NCBI GenBank assembly: GCA_019694215.1
Contig: JAIBCK010000034.1
Location: 1 to 34,116 of the forward strand
DNA length: 34,116 nucleotides
Direction: 5' to 3'
Source of the DNA: Thermoflexales bacterium
GTDB lineage: Bacteria > Chloroflexota > Anaerolineae > J036 > Brachytrichaceae
The notes beneath the pieces were generated by a model. The model was given only the letters and a program-made list of their open reading frames with translations. It did no database searches and had not been told where the DNA came from. Both the position numbers and the translations under genes were made by a program. Of the stretch, positions 15,395 to 22,585 are shown piece by piece (position 1 is the first letter of the stretch; the number at the start of each line of letters is the position of its first letter).

Positions 15395-16093
15395 ATGTAC
15401 TTTGATTCCAGCTATCTGTGCTTTGCCATCCCGGGGCTGCTTCTGGCCCTGGTGGCGCAGTTCATGGTCAAGAGCGCCTACGCGCGCTACGCCAAGGTGC
15501 CGGTCGAACGGGGCGTCAATGGCGTCGAAATGGCCAAAATGCTGATGCGCCAGACCGGCGTCCAGGTCGGCGTGGAGGCCATCGGCGGCGAGCTGACGGA
15601 TCACTACGACCCGCGCGGCAAGGTGATGCGGCTGTCGGACAGCTCGCGCTTCAACTCGGTGGCCTCGGTCGCCGTCGTGGCGCACGAGTTCGGGCATGCC
15701 ATGCAGGACGCCGAAGGCTACGGCCCGCTCAAGCTGCGCGGTGCCATCGTGCCCGCCGTCCAGGTGTCGTCGTGGGTGGGGCCAATCCTCTTTCTCGTCG
15801 GGGCCGGGCTCGTCGGCCTGCAGACGGCTCTGGGCGCCTCACTGGCCTGGCTGGGTGTGATCGCCTTCGGGCTGGCCGCCCTCTTCTCGATCGTCACGCT
15901 CCCGGTTGAGTTCGATGCCAGCCGTCGCGCCCTCGCGATGCTTCAGGCGACCAACGTGATGAACCCGGATGAAATGTCGGGCGCGAAGAAGGTGCTGAAC
16001 GCGGCCGCGCTGACCTATGTCGCCGCCGCAGCCCAATCATTGCTCACCCTGCTCTACTACGTGACGCGCCTGACCGGCCGAAGCCGGGATTAG
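15395..16093 (+). CDS. yugP: YugP-like neutral zinc metallopeptidase
   Basis: 232 aa with a clear AGGAGG ribosome site. Residues 5-27 form a membrane helix. MRLSDSSRFNSVASVAVVAHEFGHAMQ contains the zinc motif H97-E98-F99-G100-H101. Further helices lie at about 125-165, then SRRALAMLQ..NPDEMSGAKKVLNAAALTYVAAAAQSLLTLL completes the family pattern (Zn_peptidase_2). The family is a membrane-bound metalloprotease of unknown physiological substrate. The length matches the usual 225-235 aa. It is followed by two small envelope-type genes on the same strand. Confidence 0.92.
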   Translation: MYFDSSYLCFAIPGLLLALVAQFMVKSAYARYAKVPVERGVNGVEMAKMLMRQTGVQVGVEAIGGELTDHYDPRGKVMRLSDSSRFNSVASVAVVAHEFGHAMQDAEGYGPLKLRGAIVPAVQVSSWVGPILFLVGAGLVGLQTALGASLAWLGVIAFGLAALFSIVTLPVEFDASRRALAMLQATNVMNPDEMSGAKKVLNAAALTYVAAAAQSLLTLLYYVTRLTGRSRD

Positions 16094-16103
16094 GCCGCGC
16101 GAC

Positions 16104-16117
16104 TATAATCATTCAAG
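16104..16117 (+). promoter_or_regulatory. TATAAT 8 nt before a start codon (leaderless)
   Basis: Perfect TATAAT (16104-16109), then 8 nt to the ATG at 16118, with no Shine-Dalgarno. The transcript is predicted to start at or within 1-2 nt of the ATG. Confidence 0.55.
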
Positions 16118-16576
16118 ATGGAAACGGAAACCCCCACCACAACGGCGGACCTCGGGCCGGCACGGCCACAGAAGGGCCGCGCCAACTGGAAATTGCTGGC
16201 GGGCATCATCGCCGCCGTCGTCGTCATCGGGGCGCTGCTGGTTCTCATCTTCTGGGCGCTGTCGACGGACCCGACGCGCACGGCCAACCTGCGAGACATC
16301 GTCATCATCGTGTATGCCTTCGCCTCGCTGGTAATCAGCCTGGCGACGGGCGCAATTCTGCTGGCCCTGGTGTGGCAGATCAACGCGCTGATCCACATGT
16401 TGCGCAGCGAAGTCCAGCCGATGCTGACGAATGTCAACACGGCCGTCAACTCCGTGCGCGGCACGACGATGCTGGTGAGTGACAACATCGCCAAACCAAC
16501 CATCAAGATCGCGAGCTGGCTGGCCGGTGCCCGCAAGGTCGGGGAGACCCTTGGGGCCAAGGTCAAGCGCTCGTAG
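16118..16576 (+). CDS. Small membrane protein, DUF948-like
   Basis: 152 aa. It has two hydrophobic helices (about 25-48 and 61-88). The polar C-terminal helix, LRSEVQPMLTNVNTAVNSVRGTTMLVSDNIAKP, resembles the amphipathic region of DUF948/general-stress proteins. The family resemblance is by pattern only and the function is unknown. It lies upstream of a YtxH-like gene, a pairing often seen among stress-related envelope proteins. Confidence 0.7.
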   Translation: METETPTTTADLGPARPQKGRANWKLLAGIIAAVVVIGALLVLIFWALSTDPTRTANLRDIVIIVYAFASLVISLATGAILLALVWQINALIHMLRSEVQPMLTNVNTAVNSVRGTTMLVSDNIAKPTIKIASWLAGARKVGETLGAKVKRS

Positions 16577-16594
16577 GAACGGGACGCACAACCA

Positions 16595-16611
16595 AACGTA
16601 TCAGATACGTT
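16595..16611. repeat. Perfect 17-bp inverted repeat, possible operator
   Basis: AACGTATC (16595-16602), a single A, then GATACGTT (16604-16611). It lies 26 nt upstream of the YtxH-like start. It has no T tract, and the one-base centre argues against an RNA hairpin and for a protein-binding palindrome. Confidence 0.4.
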
Positions 16612-16637
16612 CCGCATAACAAAGGAGAGCAAACCAA

Positions 16638-17012
16638 ATGTCTGACCATGATTCCGGCGCCGAGATCGGCGCATTCTTCGCAGGGATTCTCATCGGTGGC
16701 CTCGTTGGTGCCGCCACGGCGCTGCTGATGGCGCCCCAGTCCGGCGAAGAGACCCGCAAGGTCATCAACAAGACCAGCGAGGAGTGGCGCGAGCGCGCGC
16801 AGGACGTGCTCGAGGACGCTCGCGAGCGCGCCGATGCCACCATGGCAGATGCCCGCCGTCGCGCGGAGCGCATCGTTGACGACGCGCGTGGCCGCGCCGA
16901 CAGCATCATCGGCGAGGCCCGCGAGCGTGTCGAGACAGCCATCGAGGATCGCCGCGCCAAGGGCAAGAAGGTCGATGGTGCGGCCGCCGCGGCGGAAGCG
17001 CCTGCAGCCTGA
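16638..17012 (+). CDS. YtxH-domain protein
   Basis: 124 aa with Shine-Dalgarno AAAGGAG. The N-terminal Gly-rich helix (about 12-33, FFAGILIGGLVGAATALLMAPQSG) followed by EETRKVINK is the YtxH signature. The rest is a long charged helix rich in Ala/Arg/Glu with an 11-residue periodicity (ARERADATMADARRRAERIVDDARGRAD), suggesting an amphipathic or coiled-coil rod. These proteins are linked to general stress and the envelope; the molecular role is unknown. It has its own very strong terminator. Confidence 0.85.
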   Translation: MSDHDSGAEIGAFFAGILIGGLVGAATALLMAPQSGEETRKVINKTSEEWRERAQDVLEDARERADATMADARRRAERIVDDARGRADSIIGEARERVETAIEDRRAKGKKVDGAAAAAEAPAA

Positions 17013-17027
17013 TCACAACCGACATAC

Positions 17028-17069
17028 ACGCGCGCCCCGTCGCACTTCGACGGGGCGCGCGTTCGTTTT
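17028..17069 (+). terminator. Strong intrinsic terminator after the YtxH-like gene
   Basis: Perfect 15-bp stem (17028-17042 with 17048-17062), loop CACTT, then TCGTTTTTCGG. One of the strongest terminators in the window. Confidence 0.93.
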
Positions 17070-17086
17070 TCGGCGGGCGGAGGCGA

Positions 17087-17653
17087 TCAGAATCCGACGC
17101 CGGTCTGCGAGGCCGTGATGAGCAGCGTCAACGCCATGGCCAGCGCCAGCAGCGCGCCCATCACCACGATCGCCACCCACACCCAGCGCCGCAGCTTCGG
17201 GCTGTCCGTGGAACGCACCGAAGGGCGGACTGCGGGCGTGGTGGCGGCAAAGGCTTCCTCCTGGCCACGCAAGCGGTCCTTGATCGGCTCGGGCGTCAGG
17301 CGCCACAGCAGAAAGGTCCCAATCAGGGCCGCCGGAGCGAAGGCGACCATCCAGAGAAAGCGCATATCCGCGCTCGCCCGTGTTCCAACGGCGAGGATCG
17401 GGAGGAGCAGGCCTATGGCGAGCAAAGCCAGGGCGAGCGACAGCACCCACAGGCGCCAGCGGGCAGGGAATGCCGGGGTCGGCGCGCCCGGGGGGCCGCT
17501 GTAGCCCGAATACACCATCATGGCCCCCACGAGCATGAGAAAGAGCGTGATCACCATCACTTCGGTCTGGTCGCGCTGCGGGACGATGAAGGGGATGAGG
17601 CCGCCAAAGGCCATCAACAGGAAGCCGGATCCGACGCTCACGCGCTCGCGCAT
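17087..17653 (-). CDS. Membrane protein of unknown function, 4-5 helices
   Basis: 188 aa. Hydrophobic helices at about 8-24, 32-48, 68-88, 98-118 and 158-182; a polar segment with basic residues (about 120-155) should be cytoplasmic. I do not recognise a family. It is divergent from the DtxR/MntR-type regulator, with about 106 bp between the start codons including a perfect palindrome, so metal-dependent control is possible but unproven. TAGCAT (minus strand, 17660-17665) lies 6 nt from the ATG, a weak -10. Confidence 0.65.
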   Translation of the reverse strand: MRERVSVGSGFLLMAFGGLIPFIVPQRDQTEVMVITLFLMLVGAMMVYSGYSGPPGAPTPAFPARWRLWVLSLALALLAIGLLLPILAVGTRASADMRFLWMVAFAPAALIGTFLLWRLTPEPIKDRLRGQEEAFAATTPAVRPSVRSTDSPKLRRWVWVAIVVMGALLALAMALTLLITASQTGVGF

Positions 17654-17710
17654 GCGGGCATGCTACCCCACTCCGCCAAGACACTCAGGGCCGGGGCGAA
17701 CCCGCAAGGG

Positions 17711-17716
17711 TATAAT
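17711..17716 (+). promoter_or_regulatory. -10 element of the DtxR/MntR-type regulator gene
   Basis: Perfect TATAAT; the predicted transcript start is near 17723, immediately before the palindrome at 17726-17745. Confidence 0.55.
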
Positions 17717-17725
17717 CTCAAGCGC

Positions 17726-17745
17726 GGTCAAATTTTGATTTGACC
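17726..17745. promoter_or_regulatory. Perfect palindrome, candidate DtxR/MntR-type operator
   Basis: Half-sites GGTCAAAT (17726-17733) and ATTTGACC (17738-17745) around TTTG. It is AT-rich against a GC-rich background. It sits just downstream of the predicted transcript start of the regulator gene, an ideal autoregulatory position. It could equally serve the divergent membrane-protein gene. Confidence 0.6.
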
Positions 17746-17759
17746 CCCGTGTAAACTCT

Positions 17760-18443
17760 GTGGCAAACATGGCACCGGCTATCCCTGAAGACGTCAACGA
17801 TGCGACGCTGCATTACCTTGACGTGATCTTCCGTCTCACGCAGCGGGCTGAGGCGGCCAATACGACCGAGATCGCGGCGAGGATCGGCGTCACGCCGTCC
17901 GGCGCGAGCGTCATGCTCAAGCGCCTGGCAGACCGCGGACTGATTGCGCTGACGCCCTATCGCGGCGCAACACTGACGACCAAGGGCCGGCGCATCGCGT
18001 TGCGAACGATTCGGCGCCACCGCCTGCTCGAAGCGTTTCTGTATTCCGTGATGGGCTTCACCTGGGACGAAGTCGATCTGCACGCCCATGCGCTCGAGAC
18101 GGCGATCAACGAGGCCTTCGAGGATCGCATGGACGCGCTGATGGGGCACCCGACACGCTGCCCACATGGCCACCTCATCCCAAGCAAGGACGGCGTCATG
18201 CCACAGGTCGCCGACGTGCCGTTGGTCGAGCAGAAGGCAGGAGCTCGCGGCGTTGTGCGGTTGGTCGACACCGACAACTCGGACTGGTTGCGCTACATCG
18301 GCGAGCTCGGCCTGATGCCCGGCGCGCAGGTCGTGATCAAGGAGATCGCGCCCTACGGTGGCCCGATTACCCTGATCAAGGATGCGCAAGCCATCTCGCT
18401 CGGGCGCAACCTCGCCGAGCTGATGGCGATCGAGCTGATCTGA
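17760..18443 (+). CDS. DtxR/MntR-family metal-dependent regulator with FeoA-like domain
   Basis: 227 aa with GTG at 17760, or 224 aa from ATG at 17769. A winged helix-turn-helix lies at about 15-75 (NTTEIAARIGVTPSGASVMLKRLADRGLI). The dimerisation/metal domain (75-145) has RRHRLLEAFL, EVDLHAHALETAINEAFEDRM and HPTRCPHGHLIP, with several His and Glu in the usual ligand positions. The C-terminal FeoA-like SH3 domain (about 155-225) reads LRYIGELGLMPGAQVVIKEIAP. The family represses uptake genes when iron or manganese is bound; which metal is sensed is unclear. No transporter lies next to it. A palindrome in its leader suggests autoregulation. Confidence 0.9.
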   Translation: MANMAPAIPEDVNDATLHYLDVIFRLTQRAEAANTTEIAARIGVTPSGASVMLKRLADRGLIALTPYRGATLTTKGRRIALRTIRRHRLLEAFLYSVMGFTWDEVDLHAHALETAINEAFEDRMDALMGHPTRCPHGHLIPSKDGVMPQVADVPLVEQKAGARGVVRLVDTDNSDWLRYIGELGLMPGAQVVIKEIAPYGGPITLIKDAQAISLGRNLAELMAIELI

Positions 18444-18457
18444 TCAGCCCGAAAAAT

Positions 18458-18493
18458 ACGAAGGGGCCGGCAAATTGCCGGCCCCCATTCGTT
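18458..18493. terminator. Bidirectional terminator between regulator gene and rpsT
   Basis: GGGGCCGGC (18463-18471), loop AAATT, GCCGGCCCC (18477-18485), extendable with CGAA/TTCG. Plus-strand tail CGTTTTCGC; minus-strand tail CGTATTTTTCGG. Converging genes on both sides support a shared terminator. Confidence 0.85.
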
Positions 18494-18508
18494 TTCGCTC
18501 GCCCGCGA

Positions 18509-18784
18509 CTACTTCTTCGCGGCGTTGAGCTTGGCCAACTGCTTGGCCAGGCGGCTCTTGCGGCGCGCGGCGTTGTTCTTGTGGATTACGCCCTTGCCGG
18601 CCGCGCGGTCGAGGGTGCTCATTGCGGTCTTGAGCGTCTCGGCGGAGGCGGCGCTGTCCTTCTCACTCAGGGCGATGCGCGTGGCCTTGACGGCCGTGCG
18701 GGCGCGCGAGCGATGCAGTTGATTGAACTTCGACTTGCGAGCGCTGTTGCGAATGCGCTGCTTTGCGGATGCGGTATTTGCCAC
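18509..18784 (-). CDS. rpsT: 30S ribosomal protein S20
   Basis: 91 aa, GTG start at 18784 with AGGAG upstream. MANTASAKQRIRNSARKSKFN, the basic helical composition, and VIHKNNAARRKSRLAKQL are diagnostic of bS20. It binds 16S rRNA at the bottom of the small subunit. TATAAT (minus strand, 18859-18864) gives a leader of about 65-70 nt, a place where S20 autoregulation could act. Confidence 0.97.
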   Translation of the reverse strand: MANTASAKQRIRNSARKSKFNQLHRSRARTAVKATRIALSEKDSAASAETLKTAMSTLDRAAGKGVIHKNNAARRKSRLAKQLAKLNAAKK

Positions 18785-18858
18785 GTGTCTTTTTGCTCCT
18801 AACGTCTGTCCGAACGTCTGATTGAGAGGATCAGAGTCGCTGTCTCAGGCGGGGCGGG

Positions 18859-18864
18859 ATTATA
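18859..18864 (-). promoter_or_regulatory. -10 element of rpsT
   Basis: Perfect TATAAT on the minus strand; predicted transcript start near 18852, leader about 68 nt to the GTG at 18784. No clear -35. Divergent from the lipoprotein gene, whose CATAAT (18928-18933) lies 19 nt before its ATG. Confidence 0.5.
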
Positions 18865-18952
18865 GCGCAAGCGACGCTGCCCATACGCCGCCCCACCGGC
18901 CACCCTCCGCTCAAATGGAATTCACAGCATAATCGGCGATACGAGGGGGTAT

Positions 18953-19432
18953 ATGAACCGATTTCAATCCATCCTTGTTCCGATGCTGGTCGTGGCGGCC
19001 CTGGGCGTCGCGTGCACGACACCGACCGCGCCGCCGACCGCGGCGCCAAGCCCCGTGCCGACCACAGCCGTGCTAAACAGCCCGCTGTCCGCCCCCGCGG
19101 CCGACACCGTGCTGGTGGTGTATGAGCGCAGCGGTGGGATTGCCGGCCAACGGACGAGTTTCACCGTCTACGGTGACGGGCGCGTGATCACCTCGAACGG
19201 CACCACCACGCGTGCGAATCCGGAAGCGCTCAAGGCGTTGGTCGGGGTGCTGGCGCGGCCCGCCACCCAATCGCTGGCCAGCCCGGCCGCGCGACCGTGC
19301 CCGGACTGCTTCCGCTACACGATCACGCTGCCGAGCCAGCCCAAACCCATCACCCTCGTGACCTACGACGGGACGACCAACCCGCCCGAGCTGAACGCCT
19401 TGCTGGAGGCCATCCAGGCGGTCACACGCTGA
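18953..19432 (+). CDS. Lipoprotein with emfourin-like protease-inhibitor domain
   Basis: 159 aa. Signal peptide with a lipobox-like LGVAC (Cys21; Gly rather than Leu at -3 is slightly atypical), then a Thr/Pro linker to about residue 50. The domain (about 52-159) begins VVYERSGGIAGQRTSFTVYGDG, continues through LKALVGVLARPA, and ends PDCFRYTITLPSQPK..PPELNALLEAIQAV. This order (E-R-x-G-G-x-A-G, an alpha segment, F-x-Y-x-I-T, then P-x-L-x-x-L-x-x-x-I) fits the emfourin family, small inhibitors of protealysin-like M4 peptidases. The neighbouring convergent gene encodes an M4 peptidase, which strengthens the call. Two Cys flank PD (PCPDC). The family call is inferred from pattern. Confidence 0.68.
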   Translation: MNRFQSILVPMLVVAALGVACTTPTAPPTAAPSPVPTTAVLNSPLSAPAADTVLVVYERSGGIAGQRTSFTVYGDGRVITSNGTTTRANPEALKALVGVLARPATQSLASPAARPCPDCFRYTITLPSQPKPITLVTYDGTTNPPELNALLEAIQAVTR

Positions 19433-19437
19433 CAGAC

Positions 19438-21717
19438 CTAGCGCAGGATGAGGGGGAGATTGGCCTTGCCAACGACCGTCACGCACGTGTAGATGCGCGG
19501 GTTGTCCACATACCAGCCATAGTCCCAACCCGATGTATCGGAGGCAACGCGGAAGCGGAAGCGCACGGAGAGGCCCGACAAGACTGAGAGGTTGAGGCGT
19601 GACGAGATGTAGCCATTGCTCTCGCTGCCAAACGCGTTTCGCCCGGAGAGGGGATTCCCGTAGCTGGACGAGATCGTGCGGTTGTAGCCATTGGCGACAA
19701 ACATGCTGCCCGCATCGTTCCAGGACGCACCATTGTCGACCGAGTATTCGAAGACGCCGCCATCATAGGCCGTTGCGCCACTCGCGCTGTCCTCGAAGCC
19801 GTAGGCATGGTCAAAGTGCATGAAGGCATTGGCGGGAATGCTGACCGAGCTGGCCATGGCAAACGCAGCATCATTCTTCGTCTCGAGGTCGTCCAGCCAG
19901 ACGCTCACCCGCCCTGACGTGGCGTAGGGGTCGTATAGACCGTAGGGGTCTGCCGTTTCCGGATAGTAGATGGCATCCTTGCCGGTGAGGACTTGTTCCA
20001 CCCACTTGCCACTGCCGGTGTTCTCCAGATCATCGTAGAACACGGTCCTGGGAATCTGGTTGGCCGAGCACACGCTTGCCTCTGGTGCGGTGCAGCTTGC
20101 GTTTTGCGTCGACATTTCGACGGCGTCCAAAGCGTTCTTCACGCTCGCGCAGGTCGCCGATGTGATCCCGTACTGCCCCATCATCTGGAGGCAGGCGCTA
20201 TTCGTGGCGTTGTACATCGAGAGGAAGTCGCTGGCAGATGACAGGTAGCCCGTTTGTACGACGTACAGGATGCGCGCCGTGGTGGTGATACCGAGGGCCG
20301 TCACGGTTTTCCCATTGAACGTCCCGCCATCCACCATCAGTGCAACCGCCTTGTTCAAGACGCCGCTGTTGGTGTGCACGCCACCGCTGTCGGCTTCGGT
20401 CAGGTCACAGGAGTAGTTGGCCGACGTCATCTTGTCCGGGTCGCCAAACAGCGTCGGATCAGACATGTTTCTGATGGCCCCGATGCTCAGGTCTTCGCCC
20501 ATCTGCCAACGCACACCGTCGGTATCCGTGCCACGGCCATCCACGAGATCGACGAACTCACCCCAGGCATCCGAGAGCGCTTCATTGATCGCCCCGGACT
20601 GGTAGTAGTAGAACAGCTCCGACTCGCGATCGGTCACACCGTGCGTGAGCTCATGGGCGACGACATCGTCGGCGGACGCGTAGCCCGCGCCAAAGACCAT
20701 CTGGTTGCCGTTCCAGAAGGCGTTTGCGTAGGGACATGCCGACGTCGGTGTGCAGTAACGGGTGGTCGACGTCAGGGGCATGCCGGCGCCGTCGATGCTG
20801 TCGCGGCCATGCACATTGAAATAGAAATCGTAGGTTAGGCCCGTGTAGTCATAGGCGAGATTGACATCGGTGATGGCCGACGCCCCACCCCCTTCAACGC
20901 GGATGAGGGTTCCCGGTAGGGCACCCGTCGTGTTGTTGAGGTCGTAGACGCGGCGCACCTTGGCATCGGCGATGCGGCTGATACTGACAAGCACCCCCGG
21001 CCTGCGCGCACCGACCACAACCATGCGGCCGACTGGATCGAGCTTGGTCGAACGCACCTCGACGCGCCAGGCCAGCTGGTTGACGTTCATCGCCGGCTTG
21101 AGCAGGGTCGGGTTGTAGATCGAGAGCTCGGTGGCCTCCACGGCCAGTGACTCCGCGGAGACGCCTTCGCGCGCGGCGGTGTCGGCCAGCGCAAGCGCCG
21201 TGGCCGCTTCCGCGGACACGGTCGGGGTGGTCTCTGTCTCGACAAAGGGTGCAATCTGACCGATCACCGCGCTGATGCTGCGGTCCGCGAGCGTATGCAC
21301 GATCAGCTCGCCGCCGATCACCGGCACGCCATTGTGCTGCTGCTGGAGGCGCACGGCCGTGACGCCCTCCAGCGGCTCGGTGATGCGTTTGACGCGCAGG
21401 CTGGCCTGGGCATCCGCCAGCCCAAAGAGCGTGCCGTATTCCGTCAGGAACGCCCGCGCTGCCGCTTCCGCCGAGCTTGGCGCCTGACCGGCGACCTTCA
21501 CCTGAAGGCTGTGCGCGCGCTCCGCTGCCAGGAAGGTGACGTGACTGGTGCGCGGGTGAAGCGAGAAGCGCAGCCCCGGGCTGGCCGCCTGCAATGCGGC
21601 GAGCTTGACGTCGGGGCTGCCGTGGTCGGCGGGTGCCCGCGCAAACAGGCTGGCCGGTCCCAGGCCCAGGGTCGCCGCAAGCGCGACGACGGCGGTAGCA
21701 ATTCGGAATGCTTTCAT
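19438..21717 (-). CDS. Secreted M4 (thermolysin-like) metalloprotease with C-terminal beta domain
   Basis: 759 aa. ATG at 21717 with GGAGGGGACC upstream; longer in-frame starts lack a ribosome site and a signal peptide. Signal peptide about 1-26. The FTP/PepSY propeptide (about 40-240) has LTEYGTLFGL and VPVIGGELIVH. The catalytic domain holds H355-E-L-T-H359, third ligand Glu379 (GAINEALSD, 24 residues after the first His as in thermolysin), and DSGGVHTNSGVLNKA with the transition-state His. After about residue 560 comes a MAM/immune-inhibitor-A-like beta-sandwich. The protein ends NLPLILR, like the LPLxxR tails I associate with many Chloroflexota secreted proteins. It is convergent (5 nt apart) with the emfourin-like lipoprotein gene. 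Confidence 0.93.
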   Translation of the reverse strand: MKAFRIATAVVALAATLGLGPASLFARAPADHGSPDVKLAALQAASPGLRFSLHPRTSHVTFLAAERAHSLQVKVAGQAPSSAEAAARAFLTEYGTLFGLADAQASLRVKRITEPLEGVTAVRLQQQHNGVPVIGGELIVHTLADRSISAVIGQIAPFVETETTPTVSAEAATALALADTAAREGVSAESLAVEATELSIYNPTLLKPAMNVNQLAWRVEVRSTKLDPVGRMVVVGARRPGVLVSISRIADAKVRRVYDLNNTTGALPGTLIRVEGGGASAITDVNLAYDYTGLTYDFYFNVHGRDSIDGAGMPLTSTTRYCTPTSACPYANAFWNGNQMVFGAGYASADDVVAHELTHGVTDRESELFYYYQSGAINEALSDAWGEFVDLVDGRGTDTDGVRWQMGEDLSIGAIRNMSDPTLFGDPDKMTSANYSCDLTEADSGGVHTNSGVLNKAVALMVDGGTFNGKTVTALGITTTARILYVVQTGYLSSASDFLSMYNATNSACLQMMGQYGITSATCASVKNALDAVEMSTQNASCTAPEASVCSANQIPRTVFYDDLENTGSGKWVEQVLTGKDAIYYPETADPYGLYDPYATSGRVSVWLDDLETKNDAAFAMASSVSIPANAFMHFDHAYGFEDSASGATAYDGGVFEYSVDNGASWNDAGSMFVANGYNRTISSSYGNPLSGRNAFGSESNGYISSRLNLSVLSGLSVRFRFRVASDTSGWDYGWYVDNPRIYTCVTVVGKANLPLILR

Positions 21718-21820
21718 GGTCCCCTCCAAGGTGGGATAGCCCGAGGCATACGCCTTCTGCTTCCAGCGGACGGGCGGCCATCGCGACCCTTCTTGCAAAC
21801 TGGCCCCGAACGCGCCCAAC

Positions 21821-21834
21821 GACTGGATCCAGTC
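21821..21834. repeat. 14-bp perfect palindrome upstream of the M4 protease gene
   Basis: GACTGGATCCAGTC, self-complementary without a spacer, about 104 bp upstream of the protease ATG. On the minus strand a TTGACT overlaps its edge, which could be a -35 element. The remaining 21718-21940 gap has no gene. Confidence 0.35.
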
Positions 21835-21860
21835 AATTCTAGTTTAGGTGTCGCGGTTCC

Positions 21861-21911
21861 GGGCTCCCGCATTTGCGGGCTCCCGCATTTGCGGGCTCCC
21901 GCATTTGCGGG
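21861..21911. repeat. Three tandem copies of a 16-bp unit carrying an inverted repeat
   Basis: GGGCTCCCGCATTTGC occurs exactly three times (21861-21876, 21877-21892, 21893-21908), followed by GGG. Each copy plus the next GGG contains CCCGCA-TT-TGCGGG. It lies 30 bp downstream of the Nudix stop at the end of a seven-gene minus-strand run, so it may act as a hairpin cluster ending or stabilising that mRNA. Confidence 0.8.
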
Positions 21912-21940
21912 ACGCGCAGCCGCGAACGGCCACCCGCTGC

Positions 21941-22585
21941 CTACTCAAAGTGGGCGTCCAGGGATGGGTCGGCGTGCGCGGAAAAACAGCGTTCGAGCTG
22001 CGCGCGATTGGTGCGCGCCTCGGACAACGGCGGCAGCGCATCGCGGGTGAAGAATCCAATCTCGCTGATCTCGTGGGTGTGCTCGGGCGGTTGGCCACCT
22101 TCGATCCCACAGGCGAAGATCAGCTTGTAGGCGTGGTAGTACGAAAGCGGTTTTCCGCCCTCGTGATTGCGGTTGGCGTCAAAGACCCCGATCAGCCGCT
22201 CGGCACGCGCGGTGAAGCCGGCCTCCTCGAACACCTCGCGCTCGGCCGAGGCCGCCGGCGCATCGCCGACATCCGCCCAGCCACCCGGCAGGCACCAGCG
22301 CCCATCCGAGCGCTCGCGCACCAACAGGATGGCATCGCCGCGAAAGCAGGCCGCGCGCACGTCGACCTTGGGCGTGGCATAGCCGGGCTGTCCATCAAAC
22401 CAGCCCAGCACCGTGGCATCGCTTGCTCCGGTGTGCGCCGAGAGGATCTCGGCCGCGAGCGCGCGCAGCTGGCTGTAACGCTCGCGGTCATACGCGCTCT
22501 CGCAGTAGGTCAAACCGGCCTGGGCGATGGCCTCGATGCGCCGCGCCCAGTGCAGCCAGTCGGGAAGATGGGCTCGATCCGTCAT
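21941..22585 (-). CDS. Nudix hydrolase with Nudix_hydro_N domain
   Basis: 214 aa from ATG at 22585, which overlaps the stop of the upstream gene (ATGA). The N-terminal helical region (about 1-65, HWARRIEAIAQAGLTYCESAYDRERYSQLRALAAEIL) matches the Nudix_hydro_N extension found in ADP-ribose/nucleotide-sugar pyrophosphatases. The Nudix box reads G-W-A-D-V-G-D-(x7)-R-E-V-F-E-E-A-G-F, with Asp replacing the first box Glu; the metal-binding REVFEE core is intact. The substrate is unknown. Last gene of a seven-gene run. Confidence 0.88.
   Translation of the reverse strand: MTDRAHLPDWLHWARRIEAIAQAGLTYCESAYDRERYSQLRALAAEILSAHTGASDATVLGWFDGQPGYATPKVDVRAACFRGDAILLVRERSDGRWCLPGGWADVGDAPAASAEREVFEEAGFTARAERLIGVFDANRNHEGGKPLSYYHAYKLIFACGIEGGQPPEHTHEISEIGFFTRDALPPLSEARTNRAQLERCFSAHADPSLDAHFE

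Noticed and set aside
21861-21911. CRISPR-like repeat
   Set aside because: The three 16-bp units are directly tandem with no spacers and no cas genes are present.
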